This document shows positions 25,829 through 37,741 of a stretch of 64,000 nucleotides of DNA, piece after piece. Made by a program: the position numbers and the translations under genes. Positions within the stretch are counted from its first letter, which is position 1. Each line of letters opens with the position of its first letter. Source of the DNA: Luscinia megarhynchos (taxonomy: Eukaryota > Chordata > Aves > Passeriformes > Turdidae); NCBI GenBank assembly GCA_034336665.1, contig CM067566.1, positions 30,038,330 to 30,102,329 on the forward strand, given 5' to 3'. Below the pieces are notes generated by a model. The model did no database searches and was not told the origin of the DNA. It saw nothing but the letters and a program-made list of their open reading frames with translations.

Positions 25829-28800
25829 ATAGCAAATATTCACTTTTTAAAAAAGAAGGCTGAAATACAAGAAAAAGAAAATAGATGCAATACATAGAGA
25901 ACTTCTATTTTTTATGGTAGCCTTTTATCTTGGTTTTCTTCTATGACTTTTCTGTTCATTTGATAATTTTGATGGAATTGTATTAGTTTCCACAGTCAGC
26001 CATTTAGGAACTATTTTTTAATTGTGGGAAAACAGAAACAAGAAGTATAATTTGACAGGCATGGTAGCGAGGTTTTTTTTGTTGTAGTTGTTATTTCTGT
26101 ATATTGTGTTATTCGGTTCTGAGAAATTTGGTAAAATTTTAAAGAGAAATCATGAAGTTAGTCTTAATTTTGTTAAAATTAAAGAGGAGTTAAGCTTGTA
26201 CATTTTCAAATTATTTCTAGAACTAGAACTGAGACTCCAAAGTCCTGGAAATACTTTGTGCATTTTACTGCTTGACTCTTCTGCAATATTAAACAACTTG
26301 AACCAAAATAATGCAATACTGCATTCATTAGCAATCTAATTAAAATATTTTCAGACACTTAAAAAAAAATTATTGAATTTTTCTCTAATAACACTTAAGC
26401 TTAAATCAGAATAATGGTTAAACAACAACTTGAGCTTTCTGAAAAATTACTGTTTTAAATAAGAAAGCGAATACCACTAATTCTCCTCATTCATGATAGC
26501 TTGAGGATTGTTTTGTCATCATCATGTCCTCAAAGGTACAGAAAATATAAATGAAAGAAGGCATGTCTCCAAAGGAAACACATAGTGCAGAATTGAAATC
26601 TTGGATGCTGAATGCTTCAGTAAATCAGCTCTGCCTCTCATATTGCCCTGAATAATACACATGTTTATGTTTTTCAATAATCTTTTGCTTTACTACATGA
26701 ACTCAGGAAACTATACAGATGTACTTTATGACATAATGTATAAAAATGGATAATGTATAATAAATTATAAACAATTAATAGGGCATATTAAGTAGTATAT
26801 AATTATAGTGAATAATACATAGGGTAAAATATGGCTATATAGTAGAAAATATGGAGAGTTTAGGATTTATATGGTATATGATATACACATGACTTTTATA
26901 GAAATATATTTTAATATATTTATATAGCTACATTTAATGTATATAATATAATATAATATAATGTGTGACATTCAGACATCAAACATCCCTTAAGAATACA
27001 TTTAAGTTTAAAGTTTCACATCAGCCTCACAAATAAATATAGACAATACACAGTCTGATATTATACCAGTCAAATAAACATCAATTGGTGGAGAAAGTTT
27101 AGTTTCAATAGAGTCTTTAGCAACTATTTTATCACCCTTTAATTTGGTTTTAACTCCTGGAATGTCAGAGTTGGAACTAAAAAACTAGGAAAAATCTGGT
27201 TTTCATTGAAAAATATTGACCTGATTACATCAATTTTATATGACTCTTTTTTGTGCCTTGAGCTCAAGTAAAAGAAAAGAAATTGTCTGGAGGAAAGTCG
27301 TAGTACTAACTTTCAGATTTGTGTAACGTGCTGTGGCTGTTCTATGGCTGATGGCAGAACATGGAAGTACCAATAAAGTTGAAATCTCAGCAAACTAAAC
27401 AAATTGGTTTTTAATATTCTTTTTGTCATATGTTTTCACCACTTTAGCTTTTCATAATAAAGACTTCTGCATATGCTCCTTTAATGAAGACTACATACAG
27501 TCAGTAAGGCAGGGATTCAAATCCATGGTTTTGAATGGAGAACAATGTGCGATATAGTTTAAATGCTCAGCTAAGTGAAAAAAGAATATACAGAAACCCT
27601 GTCTCTAAATATGCACCATTTTTCATAAGTTCTCACTTGTGTATCCAAGTGAAATCTCTGAGAGTTCAAACAAGAGAGTAGTAGTATACTGATTTATCCT
27701 TTACTCATTCCCATAAGTTTCTTGTTCTTGGTGTTTTCTTACTGTACAGGTCCTTCATGAAATATTGTTATGCAAGGCTTTGAGGGCTTTAATTACATTC
27801 TTTATTACGGAGTTAGATGAAAGGAAAAAAATTACCTTATAATTTCTCCTTTTATAGCAGTGGATTTTTTACTGTTGTGAAAAATACCTAAGTAATATTG
27901 AAAATACTTAAAAACCCCAAACCTTGAATCATAAGCTCTCATTTTATCTTTTCTTTCACCTATGTCAAATATACAGATATTTTTATTATGAGTGAAGTAT
28001 TATATCTGCTAGAACTATTTTTAACAGGTGCAAAGAAATTGTGTTCTTAGCTGTAATAGACTGTAGGCAACTATTGAATTGAATAAAATTTATCTCAAGG
28101 GGTTTCCTGCAGCTACAATCAGTGGGGATTTTTTTATATATATAGAAAAGTTGTATTTCAGAATCGGTTTGTTAATGTCAACAATTTATATTTGTCACTT
28201 GCCATTAAAAAAAGACTGTCTATAGAAATCAATACAAGTTTAGCTATTACCTTCAAAAGGAGAAGGATAATGGCTTAAATGAGTTTTTGTTCTCAGTGGC
28301 TTGTTATAAATCAAAAGTAACTTGAAGCAAATTTCCTGTAATTAGAATATGCATATGGTGCTATGTGCTTAAACATCTTTGATGCTGAAGACTCTCTTTC
28401 AGATCTCTTGCTGAGCTATGGTTTTGTTGTCTGTGGGGGTTCTGACTGTTTTTATACCTACTATGATTAAATAACTCTGAAAGAGCTAAATATTTTTAGA
28501 AGGGGTTAAGCAGGCCGACATTTATAAGAAATAAATCTGATGTTAAGTACCATCCTCTGGTTTTTATGAGGGTTTTACTAACTTTCCAGAGACTTGTCTG
28601 AAACTTGTCCCTTATAGGCATTTCTTGGGTTTAGGGTGCATGGAACAACCTAAGCCACTTGAAGAAACTCTTTGGCTTTACTGTCACTAGCCTTCTCCTC
28701 TCTGCAAGCTGTGAGCAGTGCAGATGGACTGCAGATGCAGTCAGTACACAAAGAAGAAAAAGGTGCTTCACCACTCATCAGCATCAGGACTCTGAAGTTG

Positions 28801-29599
28801 TAAGAGGCCTCTACTCAAAGTGTTTGAATCTTTTTTTAATATAAGCAGAGGAAGAGGAACAGAAAAGTGTCTGTATTCTAGAACTTTGGCAGCTCATCAG
28901 AAGCTGATGTTCCTATGCACTGTAAATTCCATAAGAATGTCTTGGAGTATCTTTCTTTACTCCTTTTATATTGCAAAGCTGTATCCCAGACTTTAAAATA
29001 CTCTTGTTATTACTTTTTGTCTTTTAGTGTTCATTTTGTTGCCTATTGTTTATTCCAAAACTTTCTAAATCCCACTATTTTTCTTCATAGATTCTGGTAT
29101 TCAATGGAAGAGAGCCTTTGCACACTATGCAGTGCCTTCATGATAAGTAAAAGGTACCCAAAGCCACACAAAGCTCATTATTATGGACAAAGGCCATTAG
29201 GGAAGATTTCTTTGCATCATTTTTTAAATAGTGGCATTGTTGAGTTCTGTCCCTCCAAATCAAGTTAAAACTTGTAAAAGAGTAAGTGTGCTATCCTGTT
29301 GCATCTGGGACAAAGTTAGTTTTCTTCTTGTCATTGCACAAATACGTGGGGGCATTTGGTAGATAATGGTGAAGGATGGGGAAATCTGGTATGTGCCTTC
29401 AGGGGATTTGACTTTTGCTGATAATAGCCAATGAATAAAATTGCACAATGTTTCTTGCTACATAACACTGGGTAATATCACCCCTGTGGCCTGGCACCAC
29501 ACTGAGTGACTCACAGTGTCTGTCTTTGCCACTCTGGATCCAAGGATCAGAACCAGATTGCCTGTTGATTGCCACATCAATGAAGAATGAACTTTGATG
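25829..29599. other. Unique, strongly AT-rich DNA, no gene seen
   Basis: No coding exon or repeat family is recognised. It includes the very AT-rich patch described separately (about 26700-26965) and a short TATATATA run near 28134-28142. The 117-codon frame at 28915-29268 is Leu/Phe/Ser-rich with no known domain and is probably chance. Confidence 0.55.
26700..26965. repeat. AT-rich low-complexity stretch ending in an (ATAAT)n run
   Basis: About 265 bp dominated by A and T with scattered TATA, ATATATTT and AATAAT words, finishing with about four to five copies of a TATAA pentamer at 26940-26962. This is simple-sequence decay or expansion. Such DNA can melt easily or bind nuclear matrix proteins, but nothing here shows a function. 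Confidence 0.75.
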
Positions 29600-29958
29600 A
29601 AATCAAAGTGAAGACTTTGACTGAGAGGGGACCTCATCAACATCTGTATTGGAAGGGAAGGTGCCAAGAGAATGGAGCCAGGCTCTTAGTGTTACCAAGC
29701 AATGGGATGAGATGCAGCAGACAGAAATTTATGCACAGAAAGTTCTGCCTAAATATGAGGAAGAACTTTATTGTGCCAATGTCTTGAGCACTGGAGCAGA
29801 TTGTCCAGAGAGGTTGTAGAGTCTCCCTCAGTGGAGATATTCAGGAACCATCTGGATGCAATCCTGAGCAACGTGCTCTAGGGTGACCCTGCTTGAGCAG
29901 AGGTGGGACCTGATGACCCAGTTTAATCCCTTCCAACCCTACCCACTCTGTGATGCTG
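29600..29958 (+). mobile_element. CR1 LINE 3' end, 5'-truncated, plus strand
   Basis: The plus strand shows the CR1 ORF2 C-terminal region and 3' UTR. It starts near GAGAGGGGACCTCATCAA (29619-29636), continues through GGTGCCAAGAGAATGGAGCCAGGCTC (residues of the CQENGARL type), ATGAGGAAGAACTTTATTGTG, GAGCACTGGAGCAGATTGTCCAGAGAGG and GTGACCCTGCTTGAGCAG, and ends at CACTCTGTGATGCTG near 29958. It covers the same part of CR1 as the copy at 17205-17960 but in the opposite orientation, and it is shorter. The upstream boundary is approximate (29591-29619). No target duplication is visible, as usual for CR1. The frame at 29587-29787 reads part of the ORF2 remnant; those at 29458-29667 and 29841-30038 are antisense. 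Confidence 0.9.
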
Positions 29959-30040
29959 CAGCTCTGTGGAAGGTCATGGGGTGTTAGGAAGTGTGGAATC
30001 TGGCATGATGCAAACAGTATGGAATAAGAGGTGGACACCT
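29959..30040. other. Short unique spacer between CR1 and LTR
   Basis: About 80 bp separates the CR1 3' end from the start of the next LTR. Nothing is recognised in it. Confidence 0.5.
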
Positions 30041-30396
30041 TATTTTGGCTGGGACTGAGTTTCTTTTCTTCTTAGTAGCTGCTCCAGTTTTGAATTCAGT
30101 ATGAGAATATGTTGATGTTTGGTTGTTGCTACCTGGTGCTTACCCCAAGCCAAGGACTTTTCAGTGTCCCAGGCTCTGCCAGTGAGGAGGTGCACAAGAA
30201 GCTGTGAGGGAGCATGGCCAGGGCAGCACACCCGAACTAGCCAAAGGGATATTCCACAGCATAGAACCTCGTGATGAATAAGTAAAGTGGGGGGAATTTG
30301 GCTGGGAGATACCTGAGGCTGCAGTGAGAGGGAGTGAGGGGCAGTGAGTGAGCTGCTGCAGGGTATTTAGTTATCAGCTGGGGGTAAACTACAACA
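30041..30396 (+). mobile_element. Internally deleted LTR, same family as 25258-25828
   Basis: The stretch opens TATTTTGGCTGGGACTGAGTTTC and passes through TAGTAGCTG, CTTACCCCAAGCCAAGGACTTTTCAG, GTGCACAAGAAGCTGTGAGGGAGCATGGCC and CCAAAGGGATATTCCA, an order I recognise as the U3 of a common avian LTR. It then reaches the TATA region (GAATAAGTAAAGTGGGGGG, 30274-30292), where the TATA box is broken. Soon after it jumps to the LTR end GTGAGCTGCTGCAGGGTATTTAG...GGGGTAAACTACAACA (30347-30396). Compared with the 571-bp copy at 25258 it lacks the R/U5 body, so a deletion of roughly 200 bp is likely between about 30310 and 30330. No target duplication is convincing. The minus-strand frames here are chance. 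Confidence 0.82.
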
Positions 30397-33300
30397 TGTG
30401 GGAATGGGAGGAAGAGACAGAAACACTGCTCAGAGTAGTGATGAACATTACTTAAAAAGTAATATAGGTTTTGCCTGAAGCACAACTTAAGAGTATTTTT
30501 ATCTGGTTCTAAATGTTTTTTGAGAACTTCTTCCCTCTGTACTTTTTTTCCTGTCATTATATCCCTTTCTGCTTTTGCTCTTTATAGCTTGGTTTTTTTA
30601 ATTTTTGCCTCAGGATTTTTTCCCCAATTTTTCTAGGGTTTTGACATCTCCACTAGAAAATTCTTGGAGAAACCCTGCTCTTGAAAACACCTTTTTATAT
30701 TACTCTGAATTTTTACAACTTGTCAAGCAATTTAGTTCATTTTTCGCTGATAGTGTACAAATGACTGCCAAAAACATTCTTTGTGGGTTGGGTGATGATA
30801 AATTTGGATTCCAGTATTTCAAACTCAAGCTCATGCTAAAAATAAGTAGAGTGAACATATGTGACAAGCAGGTAATTTTTAATAATATCAGACAGTTCCT
30901 TTCTGTGGAGAATTACTACTCTCTCATCTCTAATCAACCTCTGCTGTAACAGCAGCTGCCAATTAGGGATGTTGTCTCTTGACAGAGTGCTCATCCCATG
31001 TTTAATTTATTTTAAATGTGTTGTGTTTTTCCATGGAAGGTGAGGGGTGTTTTTTCATAATTTTATGCCATCAGAGGCTCATGTCACGTTATACAAAGTG
31101 GTGAGATACACAGATCACTGTGAAGCACCTACAGATTCAAGCAGATTCTCAGGGGACAAATCCTCTCATCTAATCCCCTGACAGTGTTAAAGAAGGAGGA
31201 ATATTTAATTTTCTGTTTTTTCCCTTTATATATATATATATCAAAACCCACATTCCTTTATGTTGAGAGACCCTTACTCATTTCCATGAGAATTTCCTCT
31301 TTTATATTCCTAAACATACTGATCTAAAAGTTGGCTAGTTGTGTTCACTACCTACTATATTGCAAAAAAAAGATAATCCTGTGGAGAATCACCCAAATTT
31401 AAACCGGGTTCAAAGGAGTTAATCTATTAATGTAAATACACCTTATATTTTTGTTGTTAAATTTTAGATGTATATTTTAGAATATTAAAAAAACCCAATT
31501 CATTCAATATTCAGATCACATTTTATTAGATGTCTTCCTTTTGCCTTTACCTTTCTTTTTCCACATCCAAATACATATGTACAGGTTCATCATAATAAAT
31601 TTCAAGTAACCATTGAAGCTTTGGTAGTTTGACTCAAATATCAATAAATATTGCTGGAGGCAATTTTTTGGCCTTATCTTACGTTGATCAGATATAAAAA
31701 TTGCTGCAAAGAAGGAAACTCAAAACCTTACTTGTCATTCTTCATCATTTGGTTTCTCTCATTTCTAAAGGGAAGCTAAGGCAGTTTGAACAATTTTAAG
31801 GCAGAGACTGGCAAAGATTTTCCATTTCTTTGTGGAACAAGTTCCTAGTTTCCTTTAGAGATGTGAGAAACTGCATAATAACAACTCTTGCTACCTGCAA
31901 AACAAGACATCAAAATTGGCCTGCAAATCAGGCAACATGCTCCCAATCTTCACAAAGTATAAGCTTGAAAAGACCATCAACTAATACTTAGAGAGACTGC
32001 ACAGTTCTCGTGCTATTTTGATTCTAGACTTTTGTTTGGCTTAAGAACCACATTCATGGCTGCAAGAATGTCTGGATAATTAAGAGACTTGGAAAAAATC
32101 TCATCTCCTGGGACTTTAAACAGTATTTAGCTTGTTTTATTTTGTTGATGAGCAAACTATTTTTTTTCTAGAAAGAGCAAAAGAACAATGCTCATTACCA
32201 GAAAAGTATAAAGATTGATATATCTAAACACTCACAAAATTAATTTATGGCTTGAACTTCAGTTTAGAATACAAAGAATTTGCCCTTTAGTTGTTTAAGG
32301 TTTTTTTTTAAAAATAAGGTTAAGCTTGATTTGTTCTATTTCTAATTCATGGACTACTAGATTTGATGTACAATTTGAGGAATCAGCAGCCTGTCAAACC
32401 ATACATTAAAACATTTTTTAAGTTTAAATATATATATATATAGTCGTATATAAGTATGTGCAAACATGCACACATGAAGCCTTGCTGAATCCCTCCTTCC
32501 TTAAAAAGAGGAACAAAACCAAAACTCTTCAGAACCTTTCCAGAGTTTATAAAAAAGCTTCATATAATTTGTGCAGTATTCCCATTCCAGTTCATATCAG
32601 ACATTTCAATGTGTGTGTGTGTAGGTTAAGAAACTGGCAATGTCTCTGCTTTGTGCAAGATATTCTAAAGAGAAACAAATAGAACAAAAAAGAGAAAGAG
32701 GAATAATGAGAAATAACTGAATGTGAAGCACCAAAAAAAGAGGAAACATAGAGGGAAAAATGGGAAGGGGAAAGATGACAAAAATATATGGAAATTTTGT
32801 CCTTTAAGAAAATGATGGATGAGTGTTAAGCCAATTTCTCTTCAAGCTGTATCACTTCCTGGAAATACCACAAGGCATAGGCTAGTTATGAAGATAATCT
32901 TTTTTTTTTTCTTCCCTTAGGCTTGAAGCAAGAACATTTTGTTTTACAAGGCACAGTGAACTTTTGGAATACCACTGTGGTTGTTGATGTTTCCTTTTCT
33001 ATTTACTAAAGATTTAGATTTTTATCAAGCAGTCTTGCTCCTTGAGAATATTTTCCTCTATTGGTTAATTATTTGTGTCATAGCAATGACTTCTTGCTTA
33101 ATTCTTCCAGGAACGATAAACATTGCATACCGGATAATTGTGAAAAATTCAATACTTTATCTTCAGAGTTCCTTTAAGACTGGATCTCTGGGAAATCTTT
33201 GACTTCATGTGGTGCACATCTTCATGATGACTTATTGTTATTATTTTGATGACTTATTGTTGTTATTTTACTATTTCACTCCATGCCTCAGCCCTTCCCA

Positions 33301-33734
33301 ACTATACCACTCTTTTTTTTGTCTTGAGCATAGAACTTGTTTGCTTTGTTTGGCATACCTGGACTTTCCCTCAGTTGATAATCATCAAAACGCCTCTAAT
33401 AACTTTTGGTATATAAATTAGCACTAGCAAGCTCATATGAAATAACACATGTTTTATCTGGAAATCTTTTTAATGCTGTTTTGTGTCAAACAAACCCTTT
33501 TCACCAAATCTGTTATATACATTTTGCTAGCTTTTGCCAGGATATGTTTTAGTATTACCATAGTGTTAAGAGGGATGAGGAATTCAACATTTTCTCTCAT
33601 CAAATAATTTCTGCCTAACATAGTGTTGAAAGAAAATGTCTCTCTGAAACAGAAGAGTGGATCAGGAGGAGTGTTTTTTGAAGTCATGTATCCAAAATCT
33701 GGTCAGGTTCCTACACCAAGAAGCTCTCACAAGG
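30397..33734. other. Unique AT-rich DNA, no gene seen
   Basis: Contains small simple repeats: (TA)n near 31231-31243 and 32429-32442, (GT)n near 32610-32623 and an imperfect 22-bp tandem duplication at 33223-33268. The 114-codon frame at 30605-30949 is Phe/Leu/Ser-rich with no domain. A strong acceptor-like tract (T-rich, CTTCCCTTAG) ends at about 32920, but the frames after it close within 21-28 codons. Confidence 0.55.
33223..33268. repeat. Imperfect 22-bp tandem duplication
   Basis: GATGACTTATTGTTATTATTTT is followed at once by GATGACTTATTGTTGTTATTTT, with a single A/G difference. A small replication-slippage duplication. Confidence 0.8.
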
Positions 33735-33852
33735 TGTGTTGGTTTCACGTGGTAGGGAGGAGGGGTGGATTCACCTCAGGGATGGCTCCATGAGGCTGGG
33801 GAGTGGGAGGCACTCTCCTGTCTCTGGGAGCTTCCCCTGTGAGCTGCTGGCA

Positions 33853-33897
33853 CCAATCAGAGAGCTGATTTGGTGATGGACAGCTCGGGAAACCAAT
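33853..33897 (+). promoter_or_regulatory. Paired CCAAT boxes in the LTR U3
   Basis: CCAAT occurs at 33853-33857 and 33893-33897, 40 bp apart, in the 5' part of the LTR. Such motifs can bind NF-Y and are common in retroviral U3 promoters. No strong TATA box is seen; the sequence TGTATAAC near 34699-34706 is a weak candidate. Confidence 0.4.
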
Positions 33898-34815
33898 TAG
33901 AGGTTGTTTCGCTTTCACAAATTACAGTGGATCAAGTTGACTGTCTCTCTTTCAGCTTGGGGCCTGGGGAGGAGTGGTGGCCTCCGGCCGGGGCACCAAC
34001 CCCCCGGTCCAGCACTGGCTCTGCGGGGAGTCCCTGGCTTGTGGCACGGCCCCAGCACCGGCCACATGGCCCCGGCCCTGCCAGCTGGGCTCGGCTCGCC
34101 TTTCCACGTGGCAGAGAAGAACTCCAGCTGCCCACATTTGTTTCTTCGCGATCTGGATACAATTGTAACTTCTTTATGCCTGGATGGGATCCTGGATCTC
34201 CTGAGTACCCCTGAATGAAAAGAAAACGAAGCATGGAGGCTACAGAGGTCAGCGTGATGAAGATAAAGTTCCTGGTGGGAAGAGATTGAAAAGATGCAAG
34301 TAGCTGAAAACCGTTTTTTGTGGGCTGTGGGGATTGTGACTTCACTAAAGTTCCTTTAAACTGTGGAATATACATGGGGGGTTAAAATATTTGAGAAAAG
34401 GATCCTTTGCCCCGAGGGAATGGGGGGTCTCTGTTCTGGAACTGGAATACGAACAGAGACATTTGATAGAGAAGCCAATGAAAAGAATTCTGTGTTTTTG
34501 CAGCCTGCCTTTAGAGGTGGTACCCCATGTGTGCATCGTAACCCATAACACGGCTCTGGAAGGACTGTGTAAATGGGAGGAAAATTCATAGTGCTGTGGT
34601 TCTCGGATGGATACAGACCGTGGAGATGAAGACACCCCCTAAGCCATAACCAGAAAAGGGACTTTTCTCTCTGAAGAAAACTGAACTGATTATTTGAGTG
34701 TATAACTGACTGAAGCGTTCTCTCTGTATATTGTTGGTAAGAAATGTGGAATGAAGGGGAGGAGGGAACAATCTAGGAATTTTATCCTGAATTCTAATTC
34801 TTTTTTTGTATTATT

Positions 34816-34821
34816 AATAAA
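34816..34821 (+). promoter_or_regulatory. Polyadenylation signal AATAAA in the LTR
   Basis: AATAAA is followed by TCTCTTCTTGTACCTTTTTAAG, a T-rich downstream element. It lies 112 bp before the LTR end, as expected for the R region. It could terminate transcripts that run through on the plus strand. Confidence 0.7.
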
Positions 34822-34938
34822 TCTCTTCTTGTACCTTTTTAAGTTTTGAGCCTGCCTTGTCTCTACTCCTGGGTCCTGTCTTTAAAAGAAATTAAATATA
34901 TTAAGGTTGGCAAACCCAAGTCACACCGTGACACAAGG

Positions 34939-37741
34939 ACACACATTTCCACTGGCTATAGACAGCATCTGAGACCATACTCCTGGCCCTAAAGTGTCCT
35001 GTTTCCTCTGTCTGTGGCTCTGCCTCTTAATACTGCCCTGTTTGTTCTTCCTTGTGTTGGCTCCATTGCCTTTGTTGCAGAGGTCACATGGTCCTGTTGA
35101 AATCAGCAGAAAATAATGCAGTGCATATGTATGTGCACATTCATACACAAATATACTATATACTTTGTGTTTGGCCTTCATCCACTTATTTGATTCTAGA
35201 ATTCAAAGAAAAAAAATGAGCTATTGTCTTTCTACTTCAATCCATGACAGGAAACAACATTTGACATTTCAAAAATGCCTATGTGATAGAAACAGGTATT
35301 TCCTGTCTCAGCTCCAGATTGTCATCTTTGTCCTTTCTTTTCTTAATTGTAGTACCTTTTGTGCACTGATCTCATAAAAATTGCAGTGACCTGTAGTTTC
35401 TGTATATTTGACCTTCTCTTTGCACTTTTGCAGGAATGTTATTAAATAGAAATACAGTTCAGTAACTAGTGATGCTTCTAGCAGATTCCTTCTTAAGAGT
35501 ATTTGAGATAAAACTAACCATTTCCAAAAATGAGAAATATTTTTCCAGTGGTGCTCAGAAATTTTTGCTGCTGGACTCGTTATGTAACTGAAATTTCCAG
35601 ATTGTCACCTAGTTCACTTCAACAATCCAACCAGTGCTCTTAGAGAGATTAGAGCAAAAGTAGATTATCAATAAAAACAAGATTTTTTTTTCATTTTTAA
35701 TATGTATATATTTAATGCATATACATTCATCATTTGTTTAAATGCTGCACACATTCAAAAGATAATTTTGAGGGAAAAAATGTTGCATCTTTATTTTTAG
35801 AACTAAAGTTTTGATACAGCAATATAGATGAGATAAACCCATAAGAACTCAGCTTCATGCCAACAGGCTTGAGGTTTTTTCTGAAATATACCAGCTGTAA
35901 AGTCTATGGCCACACACAGCATCTGCAGACTTAAAGGTAATCTTTCTTTTGGTCATATGCTGATTCCATAATCCGGACCTATCTGGGAGGGAGGGTGCCC
36001 CTACATGTAGAAAAGAAAAAAACAACAACAAAAACACAGTATAGTCTGTATATTCAGTATAATAATTTCAGTAAAATATCCAGCATTTTTGAGTTTGGCA
36101 AAGTATCTGTGTCTGTCCTCATAACCCCTTTTTTCCCTTGTAGTTGTTATAATTTGTCAGAATTTAGCTGCTAAAATTGCCAAATGATTTTTATGAGCTG
36201 AGTTTCAGAGTCACAGAGGAAAACCCTTGTAAAGAGGATGTGGCACATTCATTCCACATGATGATGATAGACTGGGCAATGGATTAGACCCAATGCAATG
36301 AGATTAACAGGACCATGTCCATTTTCCTGATTCAAATTCTTATCCAAATTCATAATTTCCAGTTTTCTATACTGAAAAGGGAAAATGTTCTTTTTATGGA
36401 TACTGGATTGCAACTAGTTGATTTTTTTCTGAAAACTTTCAGTACTCAAAATCATTGATCTTAATTTTTACCACCCAACTCCAAACTCAGTAAATAAGCA
36501 ACCAAATAAAAAAAAAATCAATAAAAGAAAAATATTTACTAATATTAGACCTTTGTGACACTTCATTTCACACTTCAGTCACCAGGCAACTCCTTACTGG
36601 AATTAGAATTTGCAGTTTGGCACCAAACTGTAGGCTGCTAACCAGGAGGGGAGACATCTGTCTCTGTAAGATGGACTAGTCAAGAAAACTACTCTCTGTA
36701 TGAGATAGTCTGACATGGGTATACTGAAGTAAAGGGTAGTGGTCCACATTCATCCATCATATAAAAGTCAACCTTCATGAGTCTGGCTCAATGAAAGGAT
36801 CTTTTTTTATGCCTCACAAAGTTTTCATTTAGACTTTATAGCTTTTATTTCTCACCTTTTCTGTGTGAACTTATCTTTTTCATGGCAGGTAAATCATTGA
36901 AGAATAATAGATGTGTAGTTGCCCATGGACATATGGCATTTTGTGACTTATACCCAGTGAAATACCCTGCATATAATTAGATTAAAATGACTCCTCAATA
37001 TTTTTGCATTTTTAAAATTAGATTTAAAAAGTTCATACATGCTACCTTTGGCTTCCCAGATCTGTGATTAAGGCCTGCAAAAGCAGATGATACCTCCTCT
37101 TCCACCAGACATTAGAAAGGTTACTGGAAGTCCTGCAAGTAAGAGTAAATTACTGGAAGTGACCAGCTCACAACAGAGAAAATGTTCAACAAAGCCCTAT
37201 ACTGCTGTACTTTAGGGTTATGTATGCTGGTCCCAAAAACTGATATGTTTCTAATTCCTCTCTTAGGTTTCTTGCTGCCTCCTCATGTTCTGGATTTCAT
37301 TTCCATGGTTTTTCATTTCATAAAAGTGAGTACAGCAGGTGAGTAATGATAGAATTTCAGAATAATTGAATTTGGCACAAGTTATCTCCAATTTCTTAAA
37401 GTTCACATTAACTGTTGTAATTCTTTCCTACATGGGGTCATCTGCAGCAGTTTGATTTTTCTTAGCCACTAAAGTGTAACATCTGGAGGAGTCACCATAT
37501 GGTCTGCTATACATCAAGTGTCCGAAACCATTGTGTCTTTACTTGATCATTGATGTTTCTCAGGTGAGATCTCAACTTCTGTTTTTCAGGGTGCTTGCCA
37601 CACTGTTGTCACTGCTCCCCCCACCTTTTCAGGGGAATCTCCTTGAATTATTTAACCTTTTAATCAATATTTATCATATTGATAAAATTTCACATCTTGA
37701 GGAGTGAGACTGTAAAAATTCAGCAAGCACAGCGTGAGCAG
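34939..37741. other. Unique DNA, no gene seen
   Basis: No repeat or exon is recognised. The frame at 34921-35181 (minus) starts inside unique DNA and runs into the LTR edge, so it is not a gene. An A-rich run with AACAACAACAAAAAC lies at about 36016-36035. A poorly preserved repeat might exist near 37340-37390, but I cannot name it. Confidence 0.5.

Larger units (their letters stand above)
33735..34933 (+). mobile_element. Long solo LTR (about 1.2 kb) with perfect target duplications, ERVL-like
   Basis: The element begins TGTGTTGGTTTCACGTGG at 33735 and ends CACACCGTGACA at 34933, so it has TG...CA termini with TGT/ACA inverted ends. It is flanked by identical 5-bp copies CAAGG (33730-33734 and 34934-34938). 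Five-base duplications are typical of class III (ERVL) elements. Two CCAAT motifs lie in the 5' part, and AATAAA at 34816-34821 is followed by a T-rich segment about 115 bp before the 3' end, as expected for U3-R-U5. It is clearly GC-richer than the flanks, especially 33950-34120. The start (TTGGTTT.CGTGG.A) and the GGGAGCTTCCCCTGTGAGCTGC block resemble the minus-strand LTR at 24389-25063, so the two may belong to one superfamily. At 1199 bp it is long for an LTR. There are no internal viral genes, so it is a solo LTR left by recombination. The many overlapping frames here (up to 147 codons, six-frame) come from GC-rich composition and are not supported as genes. Confidence 0.88.

Noticed and set aside
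27508..27525. GGGATTCAAATCC, similar to a tRNA B box
   Set aside because: No A box at the right distance and no cloverleaf arms could be drawn around it.
32890..33110. Acceptor-like tract ending CTTCCCTTAG followed by short open frames
   Set aside because: The frames close after 21 and 28 codons without a good donor, and the peptides match nothing I know.
33870..34375. Cluster of overlapping frames of 60-147 codons on both strands
   Set aside because: They lie inside the GC-rich solo LTR, where stop codons are rare in all frames. They show no viral or cellular domain.
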